Positions 9,682 through 19,457 of a stretch of DNA of 64,000 bases are shown here, in pieces; positions within the stretch are counted from its first letter, which is position 1, and each line of letters starts with the position of its first letter. The position numbers and the translations under genes are program-made. Where the stretch lies: the NCBI RefSeq assembly GCF_022179725.1, contig NZ_BPRC01000005.1, forward strand, positions 124,001-188,000, given 5' to 3'. The DNA comes from Methylorubrum aminovorans. Lineage in GTDB: Bacteria; Pseudomonadota; Alphaproteobacteria; Rhizobiales; Beijerinckiaceae. A model generated the notes under the pieces. The model did no database searches, was not told the origin of the DNA, and saw only the letters and a list, made by a program, of their open reading frames with translations.

Positions 9682-9947
9682 TCTTGTTCTCCGAAGCGTC
9701 TTTTTGCAGACCCAAGTCCCAACCGTGATGGAAGAGGATCGCGCGCATCCGGTCCAGAGGCGGAAAACCGAAAATAGAATTATAGATCAATTGAGGAGTT
9801 TATGTCACGGAACCGGGGCGTCCCTGCGCCTGTATGAACCGAAGGACCGAGAGGTGCGGGTCTCAAGGCACCGCTTGCACCCTCGATCGGTCGCGGCCAT
9901 GGTCTCGCCCCTCTGGGCGAGCCTCGATCAGGACGGAGACGCCGACG

Positions 9948-10832
9948 ATGAAGTTGATCCGGCACGGAGCGAGCGGTGACGAGAAGCCGGGCCTCGTGGA
10001 CGCGAAGGGAGGCTTGCGCGACCTGTCGGGAACCCTGCGCGACATCGCCGGAGCGGGCCTCTCGCGGGAATCGCTCGACCGGCTCGCGCGGATCGACCCG
10101 ACAAGCTTGCCGCTCCTGCCGGCCGGCACCCGCCTCGGCCCCTGCGTCGGCGGCACCCGCAACTTCGTGGCGATCGGCCTGAACTATGCCGACCACGCTG
10201 CCGAGACGGGCGCGGCGATCCCGTCCGAACCCATCGTCTTCAACAAGGCGCCTTCCTGCATCGTCGGCCCCAACGACACGGTGATCCTGCCCAAGGCCTC
10301 GGCCAAGACCGACTGGGAGGTGGAGCTCGCCGTGGTGATCGGCGCCCGCGCCTCTTACGTCCACGCCAACGAGGCCCTGCGCTACGTGGCGGGCGTGTGC
10401 ATCTGCAACGACCTGTCCGAGCGCGAATTCCAGATGGAGCGCGGCGGCACCTGGACCAAGGGCAAGGGCTGCCCGACCTTCGGCCCGCTCGGCCCCTGGC
10501 TCGTCACCCTCGACGAGATCCCGGACCTGAAGAACCTCTCGATGAGTCTCGACCTCAACGGGAAGCGGATGCAGACGGGCTCGACGGCGACGATGATCTT
10601 CGATGTTGCCCAGCTCGTGGCCTACGTCTCGCACTTCATGATGCTGGAGCCCGGCGACGTCATCACCACCGGCACCCCGCCCGGCGTCGGCCTCGGCATG
10701 AAGCCGCCGCGCTACCTCAGGAGCGACGACGAGATGGTGCTGCGCATCGACGGCCTCGGCGAGCAGCGCCAGCGGGTGGTGGCCTTCGACGACTGGACCG
10801 CCAAGGTCGCCGCCGGCGAGCCGACGAACTGA
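9948..10832 (+). CDS. Fumarylacetoacetate hydrolase family protein
   Basis: This 294-residue enzyme belongs to the FAH superfamily, which uses a divalent metal to split or decarboxylate beta-keto acids. The subgroup resembles ureidoglycolate lyase / 2,4-diketo-3-deoxy-acid hydrolases. Visible signatures are NYADHAAETG, KAPSCIVGPND, the metal-ligand region DWEVELAVVIG, NDLSEREFQ, GPWLVT and TTGTPPGVG near the C terminus. The ATG at 9948 was chosen because GGAG lies eight bases upstream; upstream codons in frame are not conserved-looking. It is monocistronic. The exact substrate cannot be told from sequence or neighbours. Confidence 0.87.
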   Translation: MKLIRHGASGDEKPGLVDAKGGLRDLSGTLRDIAGAGLSRESLDRLARIDPTSLPLLPAGTRLGPCVGGTRNFVAIGLNYADHAAETGAAIPSEPIVFNKAPSCIVGPNDTVILPKASAKTDWEVELAVVIGARASYVHANEALRYVAGVCICNDLSEREFQMERGGTWTKGKGCPTFGPLGPWLVTLDEIPDLKNLSMSLDLNGKRMQTGSTATMIFDVAQLVAYVSHFMMLEPGDVITTGTPPGVGLGMKPPRYLRSDDEMVLRIDGLGEQRQRVVAFDDWTAKVAAGEPTN

Positions 10833-10940
10833 CGCACGGCACAGGCCTCTCCGCTGAGACTTGCTCCCCCCGCAGAACCGGCCCGGTCGCCTTCCTCGGC
10901 GGCGGGCCGGGTTGTCGTTCTGACACCCGCCGCGGACCGA

Positions 10941-11327
10941 TCACCGGCGCAGCGGGGCCGCCGCGCGGTTTTGCTCCAAGAGGAGGCGACCGATCAGGCC
11001 GTCGCAGTTCAGGGTCCGTCCGACGCACTCGGCCGACATCCAGATCTTCACCTGCCCGTCCTCCTGCACGACCCTTCTGCAGATATAGGCGTCCGGTTGA
11101 TCGCCGTGGGCCTTGTAGAGCGTCCAGATGATGAAGCGCTTCGGGTCCTCGATCTCGATGACCGAGCCGTTGCCCCGCAGCACCTGGACCCCCGGCTCCG
11201 CTTTGAGGGCCGCCACCATGGCACGGAACGGCAATACGGTGCGCTCGCAGAGCGACGCGGCCTGCGCCGCCCACGGACAGAGCAGCGCGAGTGCCGTTGC
11301 GAGGATCAGACGATCGGCCGGGAGCAT
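10941..11327 (-). CDS. Small secreted protein, unknown function
   Basis: This 128-residue protein has a clear signal peptide (hydrophobic ILATALALLCPWAAQA, cleavage about residue 23). A compact periplasmic domain follows with four cysteines in the mature part that could form two disulfides. I do not recognise a family. It has regular coding character and stands alone between a FAH hydrolase and bioB on the opposite strand. Confidence 0.6.
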   Translation of the reverse strand: MLPADRLILATALALLCPWAAQAASLCERTVLPFRAMVAALKAEPGVQVLRGNGSVIEIEDPKRFIIWTLYKAHGDQPDAYICRRVVQEDGQVKIWMSAECVGRTLNCDGLIGRLLLEQNRAAAPLRR

Positions 11328-11520
11328 CGGAAGACTCGCTTAAAGTCTGCATTTCTCCGATCATGCTGCCTGTGAATGCAATGACGATCAAGCTTACGCG
11401 GTGATCGACGCCCATGGCTGCTGAATCAGGGCGGAGCGCCACGCGTGCCGGGCGCTTCGCGACCGGGCTCTCCCGCGGCAAGGCTTGATTTTTCCCGCGC
11501 CTTCGCCCTCAAAGAAGCGC

Positions 11521-12546
11521 ATGAGCGACACCGTGGTCTCCCTCACCTCTTCCGCCGCCCCGGCCTCGATCCGGCAAGAGATCCGGCATGACTGGACCCT
11601 CGCCGAGATCCAGGCGATCCACGACATGCCGCTTCTCGATCTCGTCCATCGGGCGGGCGTCGTGCATCGGGCGCATAACGATCCCACCGACATCCAGCGG
11701 GCGGCGCTCCTGTCGATCAAGACCGGCGGATGCCCTGAGGATTGCGCCTACTGCCCGCAATCGGCCCATCACAAGGGCGCGAACCTCCCCCGCGAGCGGC
11801 TGATGCCGGTCGAGGCCGTGTTGAAGGAGGCCGCTGCGGCCAAGGCCAACGGGGCGCATCGCTTCTGCATGGGTGCGGCGTGGCGCAAGCCCAAGGACGG
11901 GCCGGACTTCGACGCGGTGCTGGAGATGGTGCGCGGCGTGCGCGGGCTCGGCATGGAAGCCTGCGTCACCCTCGGCATGCTGACCCAGAGCCAGGCGCAG
12001 CGTCTCGCCGAGGCCGGGCTCACCTCCTACAACCACAACCTCGACACCGGCCCGGACTTCTACGGCGACATCATCTCGACCCGCACCTACGACGACCGGC
12101 TCCAGACCCTGGAGCATGTGCGGCAGGCCGGCATCGGCGTCTGCTGCGGCGGCATCGTCGGCATGGGCGAACGGGTGCGCGATCGGGCCGAGATGCTCTT
12201 GGTGCTCGCCAACCACGCCCCGCACCCGGAGAGCGTGCCGATCAACGCGCTCGTCGCCGTCGAGGGCACGCCGCTGGAGGACCGCCCGCCGATCGATCCG
12301 CTCGACCTCGTGCGGATGTGCGCCACCGCCCGCATCGTCATGCCCAAGGCCCGCGTGCGCCTCAGCGCCGGCCGCAAGAGCCTGACGCGCGAGGCGCAGA
12401 TCCTCTGCTTTCTGGCCGGTGCCAACTCGATCTTCTACGGCGAGCGCCTGCTCACCACCGCCAACAACGAGGCCGATGCCGACGCCGAGCTGCTGCGCGA
12501 CATCGGCGTTCCGGTGCCCGAGGTGACGCTGGCCGCCGCGGAGTAG
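11521..12546 (+). CDS. bioB: Biotin synthase
   Basis: BioB inserts sulfur into dethiobiotin, the last step of biotin synthesis, using radical SAM chemistry and a sacrificial 2Fe-2S cluster. The 341-residue protein shows the 4Fe-4S motif [11 protein letters not shown] (C71, C75, C78), the FCMGAAWR block, [17 protein letters not shown], and LSAGRKSL, which carries the conserved Arg ligand of the auxiliary cluster. The ATG at 11521 has AAAGAAG just upstream; a TTG 36 bases earlier is less likely. Other bio genes are absent nearby, so bioB is unlinked here. It runs in the same direction as aspS, 80 bases upstream of it. Confidence 0.96.
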   Translation: MSDTVVSLTSSAAPASIRQEIRHDWTLAEIQAIHDMPLLDLVHRAGVVHRAHNDPTDIQRAALLSIKTGGCPEDCAYCPQSAHHKGANLPRERLMPVEAVLKEAAAAKANGAHRFCMGAAWRKPKDGPDFDAVLEMVRGVRGLGMEACVTLGMLTQSQAQRLAEAGLTSYNHNLDTGPDFYGDIISTRTYDDRLQTLEHVRQAGIGVCCGGIVGMGERVRDRAEMLLVLANHAPHPESVPINALVAVEGTPLEDRPPIDPLDLVRMCATARIVMPKARVRLSAGRKSLTREAQILCFLAGANSIFYGERLLTTANNEADADAELLRDIGVPVPEVTLAAAE

Positions 12547-12626
12547 GCCGGAGGGGCGGCAAGCCCCTCTACCTTGACTTCACCCGCCTCCCGTGAATGG
12601 TGCCGGCTCACTCAAAAGAGCCCGCC

Positions 12627-14441
12627 ATGCACCGTTACCGTTCCCATACCTGTGGGGCGCTCCGCCCGTCCGATGTCGGGCAGACCGTCCGCCTGTCCGG
12701 CTGGTGCCACCGCATCCGCGACCACGGTGGCGTGCTCTTCATCGATCTGCGCGACCATTACGGCCTGACGCAGTGCGTGATCGATTCCGACTCGCCTGCC
12801 TTCAAGGCGGCCGAGACCGCGCGCTCCGAGTGGGTGATCCGCATCGACGGCCGGGTGCGCACCCGGCCCGCCGGCACCGAGAACGCCGAGCTGCCGACCG
12901 GCGCGGTCGAGGTCTATATCGACGACCTCGAAGTGCTGGGCCCCGCGGGCGAGCTGCCGCTACCCGTCTTCGGCGACCAGGAATACCCGGAGGAGACCCG
13001 GCTCAAGTACCGCTTCCTCGACCTGCGCCGGGAGAAGCTGCACGCCAACATCATGAAGCGCGGCGCGATCGTCGACAGCTTGCGCCGCCGCATGCGCGAG
13101 GGCGGTTTTTTCGAATTTCAGACGCCGATCCTCACGGCCTCAAGCCCCGAGGGTGCCCGAGATTATCTGGTGCCGTCCCGCGTGCACCCCGGAAAATTCT
13201 ACGCGCTGCCGCAGGCGCCGCAGCAGTTCAAGCAGCTCACGATGATCGCGGGCTTCGACCGCTACTTCCAGATCGCCCCCTGTTTTCGCGACGAGGACGC
13301 CCGCGCCGACCGGAGCCCGGGCGAGTTCTACCAGCTCGACATCGAGATGAGCTTCGTGACGCAGGAGGACGTGTTCCAGGCGGTGGAACCCGTGCTGCGC
13401 GGCGTGTTCGAGGAGTTCGCCGGCGGCAAGCGCGTCACCAAGGAGTTTCCGCGCATCACCTACGCCGACGCGATGCTGAAATACGGCGTCGACAAGCCGG
13501 ACCTGCGCAACCCGCTGATCATCGCCGACGTCACCGACGCGTTCGCCGACGACGCGGTGGAGTTCAAGGCGTTCAAGGGCGTCATCAAGTCGGGCGGCGT
13601 GGTGCGCGCCATTCCCGCCACCGGGGCGGCCGGCCAGCCGCGCTCGTTCTTCGACAAGCTCAACGACTGGGCCCGCTCGGAAGGCGCGCCGGGGCTCGGC
13701 TACATCGTGTTCGAGGAGGAGGGCGGGGCGCTCACCGGCAAGGGGCCGATCGCCAAGTTCATCCCGGCCGCGATCCAGGCGCGGATTGCCGAGAAGGCCG
13801 GCGCCAAGGCGGGCGACGCGGTGTTCTTCGCCGCCGGCACCGAGGCGAAGGCGGCCGCGCTCGCCGGCAAGGCGCGCATCCGCATCGGCGACGAGCTGAA
13901 GCTTTCGGATACGGACCAGTTCGCCTTCTGCTGGGTCGTCGATTTCCCGATGTACGAGTGGAACGAAGAAGACAAGAAGATCGACTTCTCCCACAACCCG
14001 TTCTCGATGCCGAACTTCGACCGCGAGGACTTCCTCGCCCTAGGGGAGGCGGACGCCGAAAAGATCCTCGGGATCAAGGCGTTCCAGTACGACATCGTCT
14101 GCAACGGCATCGAGCTGTCGTCCGGCGCGATCCGGAACCATCGCCCCGACGTGATGGAGAAGGCGTTCGCCATCGCCGGCTACGGCCGGGATGTGCTGGA
14201 AGAGAAGTTCGGCGGCATGCTGAATGCGCTTCGCCTCGGCGCCCCGCCGCACGGCGGCATCGCGCCGGGAGTCGACCGCATCGTCATGCTGCTGTGCGAG
14301 GAGCCGAACATCCGCGAGGTCGTGCTGTTCCCGATGAACCAGCGCGCCGAGGATCTGATGATGGGCGCGCCCGCCGAGGCGACCCCGAAGCAGCTCCGCG
14401 AGCTGCACATCCGCCTCAACCTGCCCGAGAAGAAGGGGTGA
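12627..14441 (+). CDS. aspS: Aspartyl-tRNA synthetase
   Basis: AspS charges tRNA with aspartate (604 residues, class II). The N-terminal OB-fold anticodon-binding domain spans about 1-110. Motif 2 contains [19 protein letters not shown], and the bacterial GAD-type insertion lies in the middle (about 290-420). The motif 3 region reads [13 protein letters not shown]. The ATG at 12627 gives the [10 protein letters not shown] start seen in alphaproteobacterial homologues. Whether it is discriminating or also charges tRNA-Asn cannot be settled by eye. It is followed after 44 bases by a glycosyltransferase on the same strand. Confidence 0.95.
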   Translation: MHRYRSHTCGALRPSDVGQTVRLSGWCHRIRDHGGVLFIDLRDHYGLTQCVIDSDSPAFKAAETARSEWVIRIDGRVRTRPAGTENAELPTGAVEVYIDDLEVLGPAGELPLPVFGDQEYPEETRLKYRFLDLRREKLHANIMKRGAIVDSLRRRMREGGFFEFQTPILTASSPEGARDYLVPSRVHPGKFYALPQAPQQFKQLTMIAGFDRYFQIAPCFRDEDARADRSPGEFYQLDIEMSFVTQEDVFQAVEPVLRGVFEEFAGGKRVTKEFPRITYADAMLKYGVDKPDLRNPLIIADVTDAFADDAVEFKAFKGVIKSGGVVRAIPATGAAGQPRSFFDKLNDWARSEGAPGLGYIVFEEEGGALTGKGPIAKFIPAAIQARIAEKAGAKAGDAVFFAAGTEAKAAALAGKARIRIGDELKLSDTDQFAFCWVVDFPMYEWNEEDKKIDFSHNPFSMPNFDREDFLALGEADAEKILGIKAFQYDIVCNGIELSSGAIRNHRPDVMEKAFAIAGYGRDVLEEKFGGMLNALRLGAPPHGGIAPGVDRIVMLLCEEPNIREVVLFPMNQRAEDLMMGAPAEATPKQLRELHIRLNLPEKKG

Positions 14442-14485
14442 GGCAGCCGACCAACCCTCCCCCCTCGGCGGGGGAGGGGAGCGGG

Positions 14486-15358
14486 ATGGAGGCTCTCACC
14501 GCCATCGTCGTGGCCCACGACAGCGCGGACGCCCTGCCCGCCTGCCTCGCGGCGCTCGCGCGCGAAGGCGTCCCGGCGATCGTGGTCGACAACGCCAGCG
14601 GCGACGGCTCGGTGGCCGTGGCGCGAGCCCACGGCGCGCGGGTGATCGCAAACCCCCGCAACGAGGGCTACGGGCGGGCCAACAACATCGGCGTGCGCGC
14701 CGCGGACGGGGCGCGCCACGTCCTCATCCTCAACCCCGACCTCGTGCTGCAGCCGGGCGCCGCCGCCGCGCTGCTCGCCGCGGCGCAAGCCTGGCCGGAG
14801 GCCGGGCTTCTGGCGCCGCGCATCCACGAGCCGGACGGGCGCTTCTTCTACCAGCCGCGCTCGCTGCTCGCGCCCTACCTCACCAATCCGAAAGGCCGGC
14901 TGGCGCTCCCCGAGGGCGATGCCTGCGCTCCGTTCCTGTCCGGCGCCTGCCTGATGATCGAGCGCGCTCTCTTCCTCGAACTCGGCGGCTTCGACGAGAA
15001 CATCTTCCTGTTCTACGAGGACGACGACCTCTGCCGCCGGGTGGCCGATGCGGGCCGCGCGCTCATCCACGTCCACGGGGCGGTGGCGCTGCACGGGCGC
15101 GGGCGCTCCTCGGCCCCGGCGCCGGGCCGGGTGTTTCGCACCCGCTGGCATCAGGCGTGGTCGCGGGCCTACGTCTCGAAGAAGTATGGCCTGCCCGATC
15201 CGAGCCCCGGCCTCTTCGCCACCAACGCGCCGAAGGCGGCGCTGGCCGCTCTCGCCTTCCGGCGCTCGGGGCTGGAGCGCTACGGCGGCTCGGTGGCAGG
15301 CGCCCTCGCCGCCCTGCGCGGGCAGAGCGCGCTGGCCCGCGAGGGATTGTCACCGTGA
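14486..15358 (+). CDS. Family 2 glycosyltransferase
   Basis: This 290-residue GT-A fold enzyme resembles rhamnosyl- or other dTDP/UDP-sugar transferases that decorate surface polysaccharides. It begins EALTAIVVAHDSADALPACL. It shows VVDNASGDGS for nucleotide-sugar binding, NEGYGRANNIG, LNPDLVL (DxD-like), and FLSGACLMIERALFLELGGFDE with FYEDDDLCRR, a pattern typical of WbbL-like enzymes. A GGGGAGGGGAGCGGG run precedes the ATG. Its stop codon overlaps the GTG start of the acyltransferase (GTGA), so the two are probably translated together. The acceptor is unknown. Confidence 0.85.
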   Translation: MEALTAIVVAHDSADALPACLAALAREGVPAIVVDNASGDGSVAVARAHGARVIANPRNEGYGRANNIGVRAADGARHVLILNPDLVLQPGAAAALLAAAQAWPEAGLLAPRIHEPDGRFFYQPRSLLAPYLTNPKGRLALPEGDACAPFLSGACLMIERALFLELGGFDENIFLFYEDDDLCRRVADAGRALIHVHGAVALHGRGRSSAPAPGRVFRTRWHQAWSRAYVSKKYGLPDPSPGLFATNAPKAALAALAFRRSGLERYGGSVAGALAALRGQSALAREGLSP

Positions 15359-16437
15359 GCTTCCTTTCCGGCCCGACCGTCGCCGAGGCGCTGGCGCGCC
15401 CGCATAACGGCTTCTCTGCCCTGCGGCTGGCACTCGCCCTGATGGTGGTGGTCTCCCACGCCTTCAGCGTCGTCTCCGGTCACGGGGCCGACGAACCGCT
15501 GGCCCGGTCCACCGGCTTCTCGCTCGGCGAGCACGCGGTGAACGGCTTCTTCGCCGTCTCGGGCTTCCTCGTCACCATGAGCTACGACCGGCGCGGCTGG
15601 CGCGACTACGCCATCGCCCGCTCCTTGCGCATCCTACCGGGGCTGGTGGCCGCGACGCTGGCGGTGTCGCTGCTGCTCGGCGGCGCCCTCACCCAACTGC
15701 CGCTCGCCGAGTACCTCGCCTCACCCGAGCTGTGGCGCTTCGTGCGCGGCACGCTCCTGTCCTTCAAGAGCAATGCCAGTCTGCCCGGCGTGTTCGAGGC
15801 GAATCCGCTGCGCAGCCCGCTCGGTACGGTCTGGACCCTCAAATACGAGACGATCTGCTATGTCGGCGTCCTCGTCATCGGATTGTGCGGCCTGCTGCGG
15901 CGTCGCTGGGCCGTGCCGGCGCTCACCGCCACCCTGGCCCTGACCCTGGCGGGGCTGGAAGCCGTCCGGCCGGACATGTCGAAGGGGACCGAGACCGCCC
16001 TGCGGCTCCCGCTGATCTTCGCCTTCGGCGCCTGCCTCTACCTGTGGCGTGATCATGTGCGTCTCGCCGCCTGGCCGCTGCTCGGCCTCGTCGCCGCCCT
16101 TCTGCTTCAGGGCCATGCCCCCGCCCGGACGCTGCTGTTCCTCTCCGAGAGCTACGCGGCGATCTGGCTCACCTTCCTTCCGGCGCTGGCTCGCCCGGTC
16201 CTCGATCCGCCGGCCGACCTCTCCTACGGCGTCTATCTCTACGGCTGGCCGATCCAGCAGAGCCTGCACGCGCTGTTCCCCGCCGCCTCGGCCGTCGCGC
16301 TGCTGCCGCCCGCGCTCGGCCTCGCCGGGCTCGTCGCGGCGCTCTCCTGGTACACGATCGAGAAGCCGGCCCTGCGCCTGAAGGCGAGGGCGCTCGGGCG
16401 GCGGACGCTCGGCACCATCGAACCCGCCGCCCCCTGA
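15355..16437 (+). CDS. Acyltransferase 3 family membrane protein
   Basis: This 360-residue protein has about ten hydrophobic segments and belongs to the acyltransferase-3 family (OafA/NodX-like), which acetylates or acylates surface sugars. The early catalytic His is in the MVVVSHAFSV segment (about 35). The block HAVNGFFAVSGFLVTMSYDRR and the arginine-rich RSLRILPGLV are typical. It starts with GTG overlapping the stop of the glycosyltransferase, so the pair probably builds and decorates one glycan or glycolipid. No other polysaccharide gene is near. Confidence 0.85.
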   Translation: MSFLSGPTVAEALARPHNGFSALRLALALMVVVSHAFSVVSGHGADEPLARSTGFSLGEHAVNGFFAVSGFLVTMSYDRRGWRDYAIARSLRILPGLVAATLAVSLLLGGALTQLPLAEYLASPELWRFVRGTLLSFKSNASLPGVFEANPLRSPLGTVWTLKYETICYVGVLVIGLCGLLRRRWAVPALTATLALTLAGLEAVRPDMSKGTETALRLPLIFAFGACLYLWRDHVRLAAWPLLGLVAALLLQGHAPARTLLFLSESYAAIWLTFLPALARPVLDPPADLSYGVYLYGWPIQQSLHALFPAASAVALLPPALGLAGLVAALSWYTIEKPALRLKARALGRRTLGTIEPAAP

Positions 16438-16601
16438 CGACGCCCTCTTGACGCAGGATTGATCCCAATCACGGCCTCGAGCGTTTCCCGCTCCGCGGAC
16501 CAGGTGGCGGCCGTCGGGATGGGGGCGTCGAGCCGCCATGGCGAGCGGGTTCCCTCGCTCGACCGCCCCCCGTCGGCCGCCTCCAGGCCGCGCAACCCTC
16601 G

Positions 16602-16709
16602 TCTAGAGCATCGTCCCGAAAGGTGGCCACCGGCTTTCGGAAAAAGACGATGTGAAATCAAGAATCTAGAGCATCGTGCTGGATCCGACATCCAGCACAA
16701 TGCTCTAGA
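16602..16709. repeat. Pair of palindromic repeats before the P450 operon
   Basis: Two hairpins stand in tandem. The first (16602-16652) starts TCTAGAGCATCGTCCCGAAA and contains the arms CGAAAG/CTTTCG around GGTGGCCACC-like sequence. It is of the dispersed palindrome type common in Rhizobiales. The second (16665-16709) is nearly perfect: 20-base arms from TCTAGAGCATCG to CGATGCTCTAGA-like sequence match at 19 of 20 positions around a 5-base loop. Both units begin with the same TCTAGAGCATCGT word. They lie between the acyltransferase and the ferredoxin gene. Confidence 0.75.
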
Positions 16710-16731
16710 CAGGCGGAGCGAAATCCTCCTC

Positions 16732-16947
16732 ATGAAGGTCGTCGTGGATCTCAACCGTTGCCAGGCCTACGCGCAGTGCCTCTACGCCGCGCCGGGCCAC
16801 TTCGCCCTGCACGGGCGCGAAGCGCTGGTCTACGACCCCTCCCCCGACGAGTCCGCGCGGGCCGAGATCGAACGCGCGGTCCACGCCTGCCCGGTGCGGG
16901 CCATCACCGCCTCTCCCGACGGCACCAGCGCCGGAGAGGCGGCGTGA
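16732..16947 (+). CDS. [3Fe-4S]-type ferredoxin for P450
   Basis: This 71-residue ferredoxin carries electrons to the P450 encoded two genes downstream. The cysteines are C10, C16 and C53 (C-x5-C ... CP). The middle cysteine of the usual 4Fe motif is replaced by Ala/Tyr spacing, so a 3Fe-4S cluster is expected. The sequence MKVVVDLNRCQAYAQC is characteristic of P450-linked ferredoxins. Its stop overlaps the GTG start of the reductase (GTGA). The start has no strong ribosome site. Upstream in-frame codons run through the palindromic repeats and are not taken as coding. Confidence 0.88.
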   Translation: MKVVVDLNRCQAYAQCLYAAPGHFALHGREALVYDPSPDESARAEIERAVHACPVRAITASPDGTSAGEAA

Positions 16948-18206
16948 CGACCCCGCCCGAACGCATCGTCATCGTCGGCGCCTCGTTGGCGGGCCTGACC
17001 GCGGCACACGCCCTGCGTGATCGCGGATTCACCGGCGCCGTCACCCTGGTCGGCGATGAGCCCCACCCGCCCTACGACCGGCCGCCGCTCTCTAAGCAGG
17101 TTCTGCGCGGGCTCTATTCCGCCGACACCACCCTGCCCTGCCCACCCGATCTGGGCGCGGAATTCCGCCTCGGCCGGCCGGCGACCCGGCTCCACCTGTC
17201 CGAGCGCGTCGTTGAACTCGGCGACGGCAGCCGCCTGCCCTACGACCGTCTGTTGATCGCCACCGGCACCCGCGCGCGGCCCTGGCCCAACCCCGAGGAA
17301 GCCGGGCTCACCGGCGTCTTCACCCTGCGTGGCCGCGATGATGCCGAGCGGCTCGGGGAGCGCCTGCGCGCCAAGCCGCGCCGCGTCGTGCTCGTCGGCG
17401 GCGGCTTCATCGGCTTCGAGGTCGCCTCGACCTGCCGCGATCTCGACATCCCCGTTACGCTCCTCGTGCGCGATGCGGTGCCGCTCGCCGCGGCTTTGGG
17501 CCCCCACCTCGGCACTCTCATCGGCGCCGTCGCCCGCGAGGGAGGTGTCGACCTGCGACTCGAATCCGAGATCGAGCGGATGGAGGCGCAGGACGGGCGT
17601 CTCGCAGCCGTCGTTCTGAAGGACGGCGAGCGGATCGAGACCGATTGCCTCGTCGCGGCCATCGGGACGCTGCGCAACGTCGAGTGGCTCGAAGGCTCCG
17701 GCGTGGAGGCCGACGCCGGGGGTCTGCGCTGCGACGCCTTCTGCCGGGCCTTGCGCGCCGACGGCCGCGTCGCGGAGGGCGTGTTCGCCGCGGGCGACGT
17801 CGCCCGCTGGCCGAATCCGCACGACGACGACGCCCTGGTGGCGGTCGAGCACTGGGGCAACGCCCGGGCGCAAGCCGAGACCGCCGCCGCCAACATGCTG
17901 GCGGGCGACGCCTCGGCGATGCGCCGCCACGACCACCTGCCCGATTTCTGGTCGCAGCAATTCGGCCTGACGATCAAGCTCGTCGGCTTGGCCGACGGCG
18001 CCGACAGCTTCGCCGTGATGCACGGCGCGCTGGAGGACCGCCGGTTCCTGGCCGCCTTCGGTAGGGACGGCCGCACCATCGCCGCCGCCTCGATCGACAG
18101 TGCCCGCTGGCTGCCGGCCTACAAGGCCGCGATCCGCGAACGTGCACCCTTCCCGCCGATCGCGGACGCCGTCGATCAGCCCCGCATCCGTGTGCAGGAG
18201 CCCTAA
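16944..18206 (+). CDS. NAD(P)H-ferredoxin reductase (FAD-dependent)
   Basis: This 420-residue flavoprotein passes electrons from NAD(P)H to the ferredoxin encoded just upstream. It belongs to the rhodocoxin/putidaredoxin reductase group. The N-terminal FAD-binding motif reads IVIVGASLAGLTAAHAL, and the PPYDRPPLSKQ block is typical. A second Rossmann motif, VVLVGGGFIGFEVAS (about 150), binds NAD(P)H. The FAD-contact segment GVFAAGDVARWPN and a C-terminal interface domain follow. It begins with GTG overlapping the ferredoxin stop and is followed, after four bases, by the P450. Confidence 0.92.
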   Translation: MTTPPERIVIVGASLAGLTAAHALRDRGFTGAVTLVGDEPHPPYDRPPLSKQVLRGLYSADTTLPCPPDLGAEFRLGRPATRLHLSERVVELGDGSRLPYDRLLIATGTRARPWPNPEEAGLTGVFTLRGRDDAERLGERLRAKPRRVVLVGGGFIGFEVASTCRDLDIPVTLLVRDAVPLAAALGPHLGTLIGAVAREGGVDLRLESEIERMEAQDGRLAAVVLKDGERIETDCLVAAIGTLRNVEWLEGSGVEADAGGLRCDAFCRALRADGRVAEGVFAAGDVARWPNPHDDDALVAVEHWGNARAQAETAAANMLAGDASAMRRHDHLPDFWSQQFGLTIKLVGLADGADSFAVMHGALEDRRFLAAFGRDGRTIAAASIDSARWLPAYKAAIRERAPFPPIADAVDQPRIRVQEP

Positions 18207-18210
18207 TCCC

Positions 18211-19449
18211 GTGAGCGGAAGCACGCTGTTCGAACAGATCCTCGACCCCGCCAACCGGGCGAACCCCTACCCGCTCTACGCGGAGCTGCGGAAGGTGCCC
18301 GTGGCGCGGCAGGAGGACGGCACCTACGTCGTCAGCACCCATGCCGAGCTGGCGCGGCTGATCTCCGACCCGCGGATCAGCTCGGACGACCTGCCCGACC
18401 CGCAAAAATTCCGCTGGACCGGCAACCCGGTCACCGACCTGCTGGTGCGGCCGGTGCGCGCCGAGATCCGCAAGCGCCACCGCCCCTTCATCTTTCGCGA
18501 TCCGCCCGACCACGACCGCCTGCGCGGCCAAGTGATGCGCTGCTTCACGCCTGAGCGGGTGCGCGGCATGCGCGAGAAGACGCAAGCCATCACCGACGAC
18601 CTGATCGGCAAGATGCGGGGCAAGACCTGCATCGATCTCGTCGACGACTTCTCCTACCCGCTCCCCGTGACGGTGATCTGCGAATTGCTCGGCGTGCCGC
18701 CGGAGGACGAGGCGCAGTTCCACGGCTGGGCGACACAGCTCGCCACCGCGCTCGAGCCGAACCGGCGCGACGACGAGGAGACGAGGGCCAAGAACGAGGT
18801 CTGCTTCACCGAGATCGCCGACTACCTCCAGGGGCTGATCAAGGCGAAGCGCAAGGACCGCCAGGAGGACATCCTCTCGGATCTGGCGAACGACAGCGAC
18901 GGGATGAACGATTTCGACCTGATCGCCACCGCCGTGCTGCTCCTGGTGGCGGGCCACGAGACCACGGTGAACCTGATCACCAACGGCATGCTGACGCTGA
19001 TGCGCTTCCCCGAGCATCGGGAGCGCCTGCGCGCCGAGCCCGAGATCGCGCCGCGGCTGATCGAGGAACTGCTGCGCTACGAGCCGCCGGTCCAGTACCG
19101 CACCCGGCTGGCACTGACCGACATCACGGTCGGCGGGATCACCATCCCGAAGGACGCGCCGGTGATTTTTCTGCTGGCGGCGGCCAACCGCGACCCGGCC
19201 CGTTTTCCCGATCCCGACCGCTTCGATCCCGACCGGCCCGACAACCGCCATCTCGGCTTCGGCGGTGGCCTGCACTACTGCGTCGGCGCCCCGCTCGCCC
19301 GGATCGAGGCGGAGGTGGCGCTGGTCAGCCTCGTGCGGCGGCTGACCGGCGTGTCCCTGGTCGAGGACCCGCCGCCCTACCGGCCGGGGGCGTCGCTGAG
19401 GGGCCCGCGGCACCTGAAGCTGGGGCTGGAGGGTGTGGCGGAGGGGTGA
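18211..19449 (+). CDS. Cytochrome P450
   Basis: This 412-residue soluble bacterial P450 is predicted to hydroxylate an unknown substrate with electrons from the adjoining ferredoxin and reductase. The oxygen-activation helix shows AGHETT (about 250), the ExxR motif is EELLR, and the heme-ligand loop is FGGGLHYCVGAP with Cys at about 357. The C-helix segment FIFRDPPDHDRLR is typical. It starts with GTG four bases after the reductase stop. The operon order fdx-reductase-P450 makes a complete class I system. No substrate-linked gene is adjacent, so the physiological reaction is open. Confidence 0.94.
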   Translation: MSGSTLFEQILDPANRANPYPLYAELRKVPVARQEDGTYVVSTHAELARLISDPRISSDDLPDPQKFRWTGNPVTDLLVRPVRAEIRKRHRPFIFRDPPDHDRLRGQVMRCFTPERVRGMREKTQAITDDLIGKMRGKTCIDLVDDFSYPLPVTVICELLGVPPEDEAQFHGWATQLATALEPNRRDDEETRAKNEVCFTEIADYLQGLIKAKRKDRQEDILSDLANDSDGMNDFDLIATAVLLLVAGHETTVNLITNGMLTLMRFPEHRERLRAEPEIAPRLIEELLRYEPPVQYRTRLALTDITVGGITIPKDAPVIFLLAAANRDPARFPDPDRFDPDRPDNRHLGFGGGLHYCVGAPLARIEAEVALVSLVRRLTGVSLVEDPPPYRPGASLRGPRHLKLGLEGVAEG

Positions 19450-19457
19450 TCGCCGGC

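Noticed and set aside
16459-16731. N-terminal extension of the ferredoxin
   Set aside because: The added codons run through the palindromic repeats, and ferredoxins of this type start at the MKVVVDLNRC segment.
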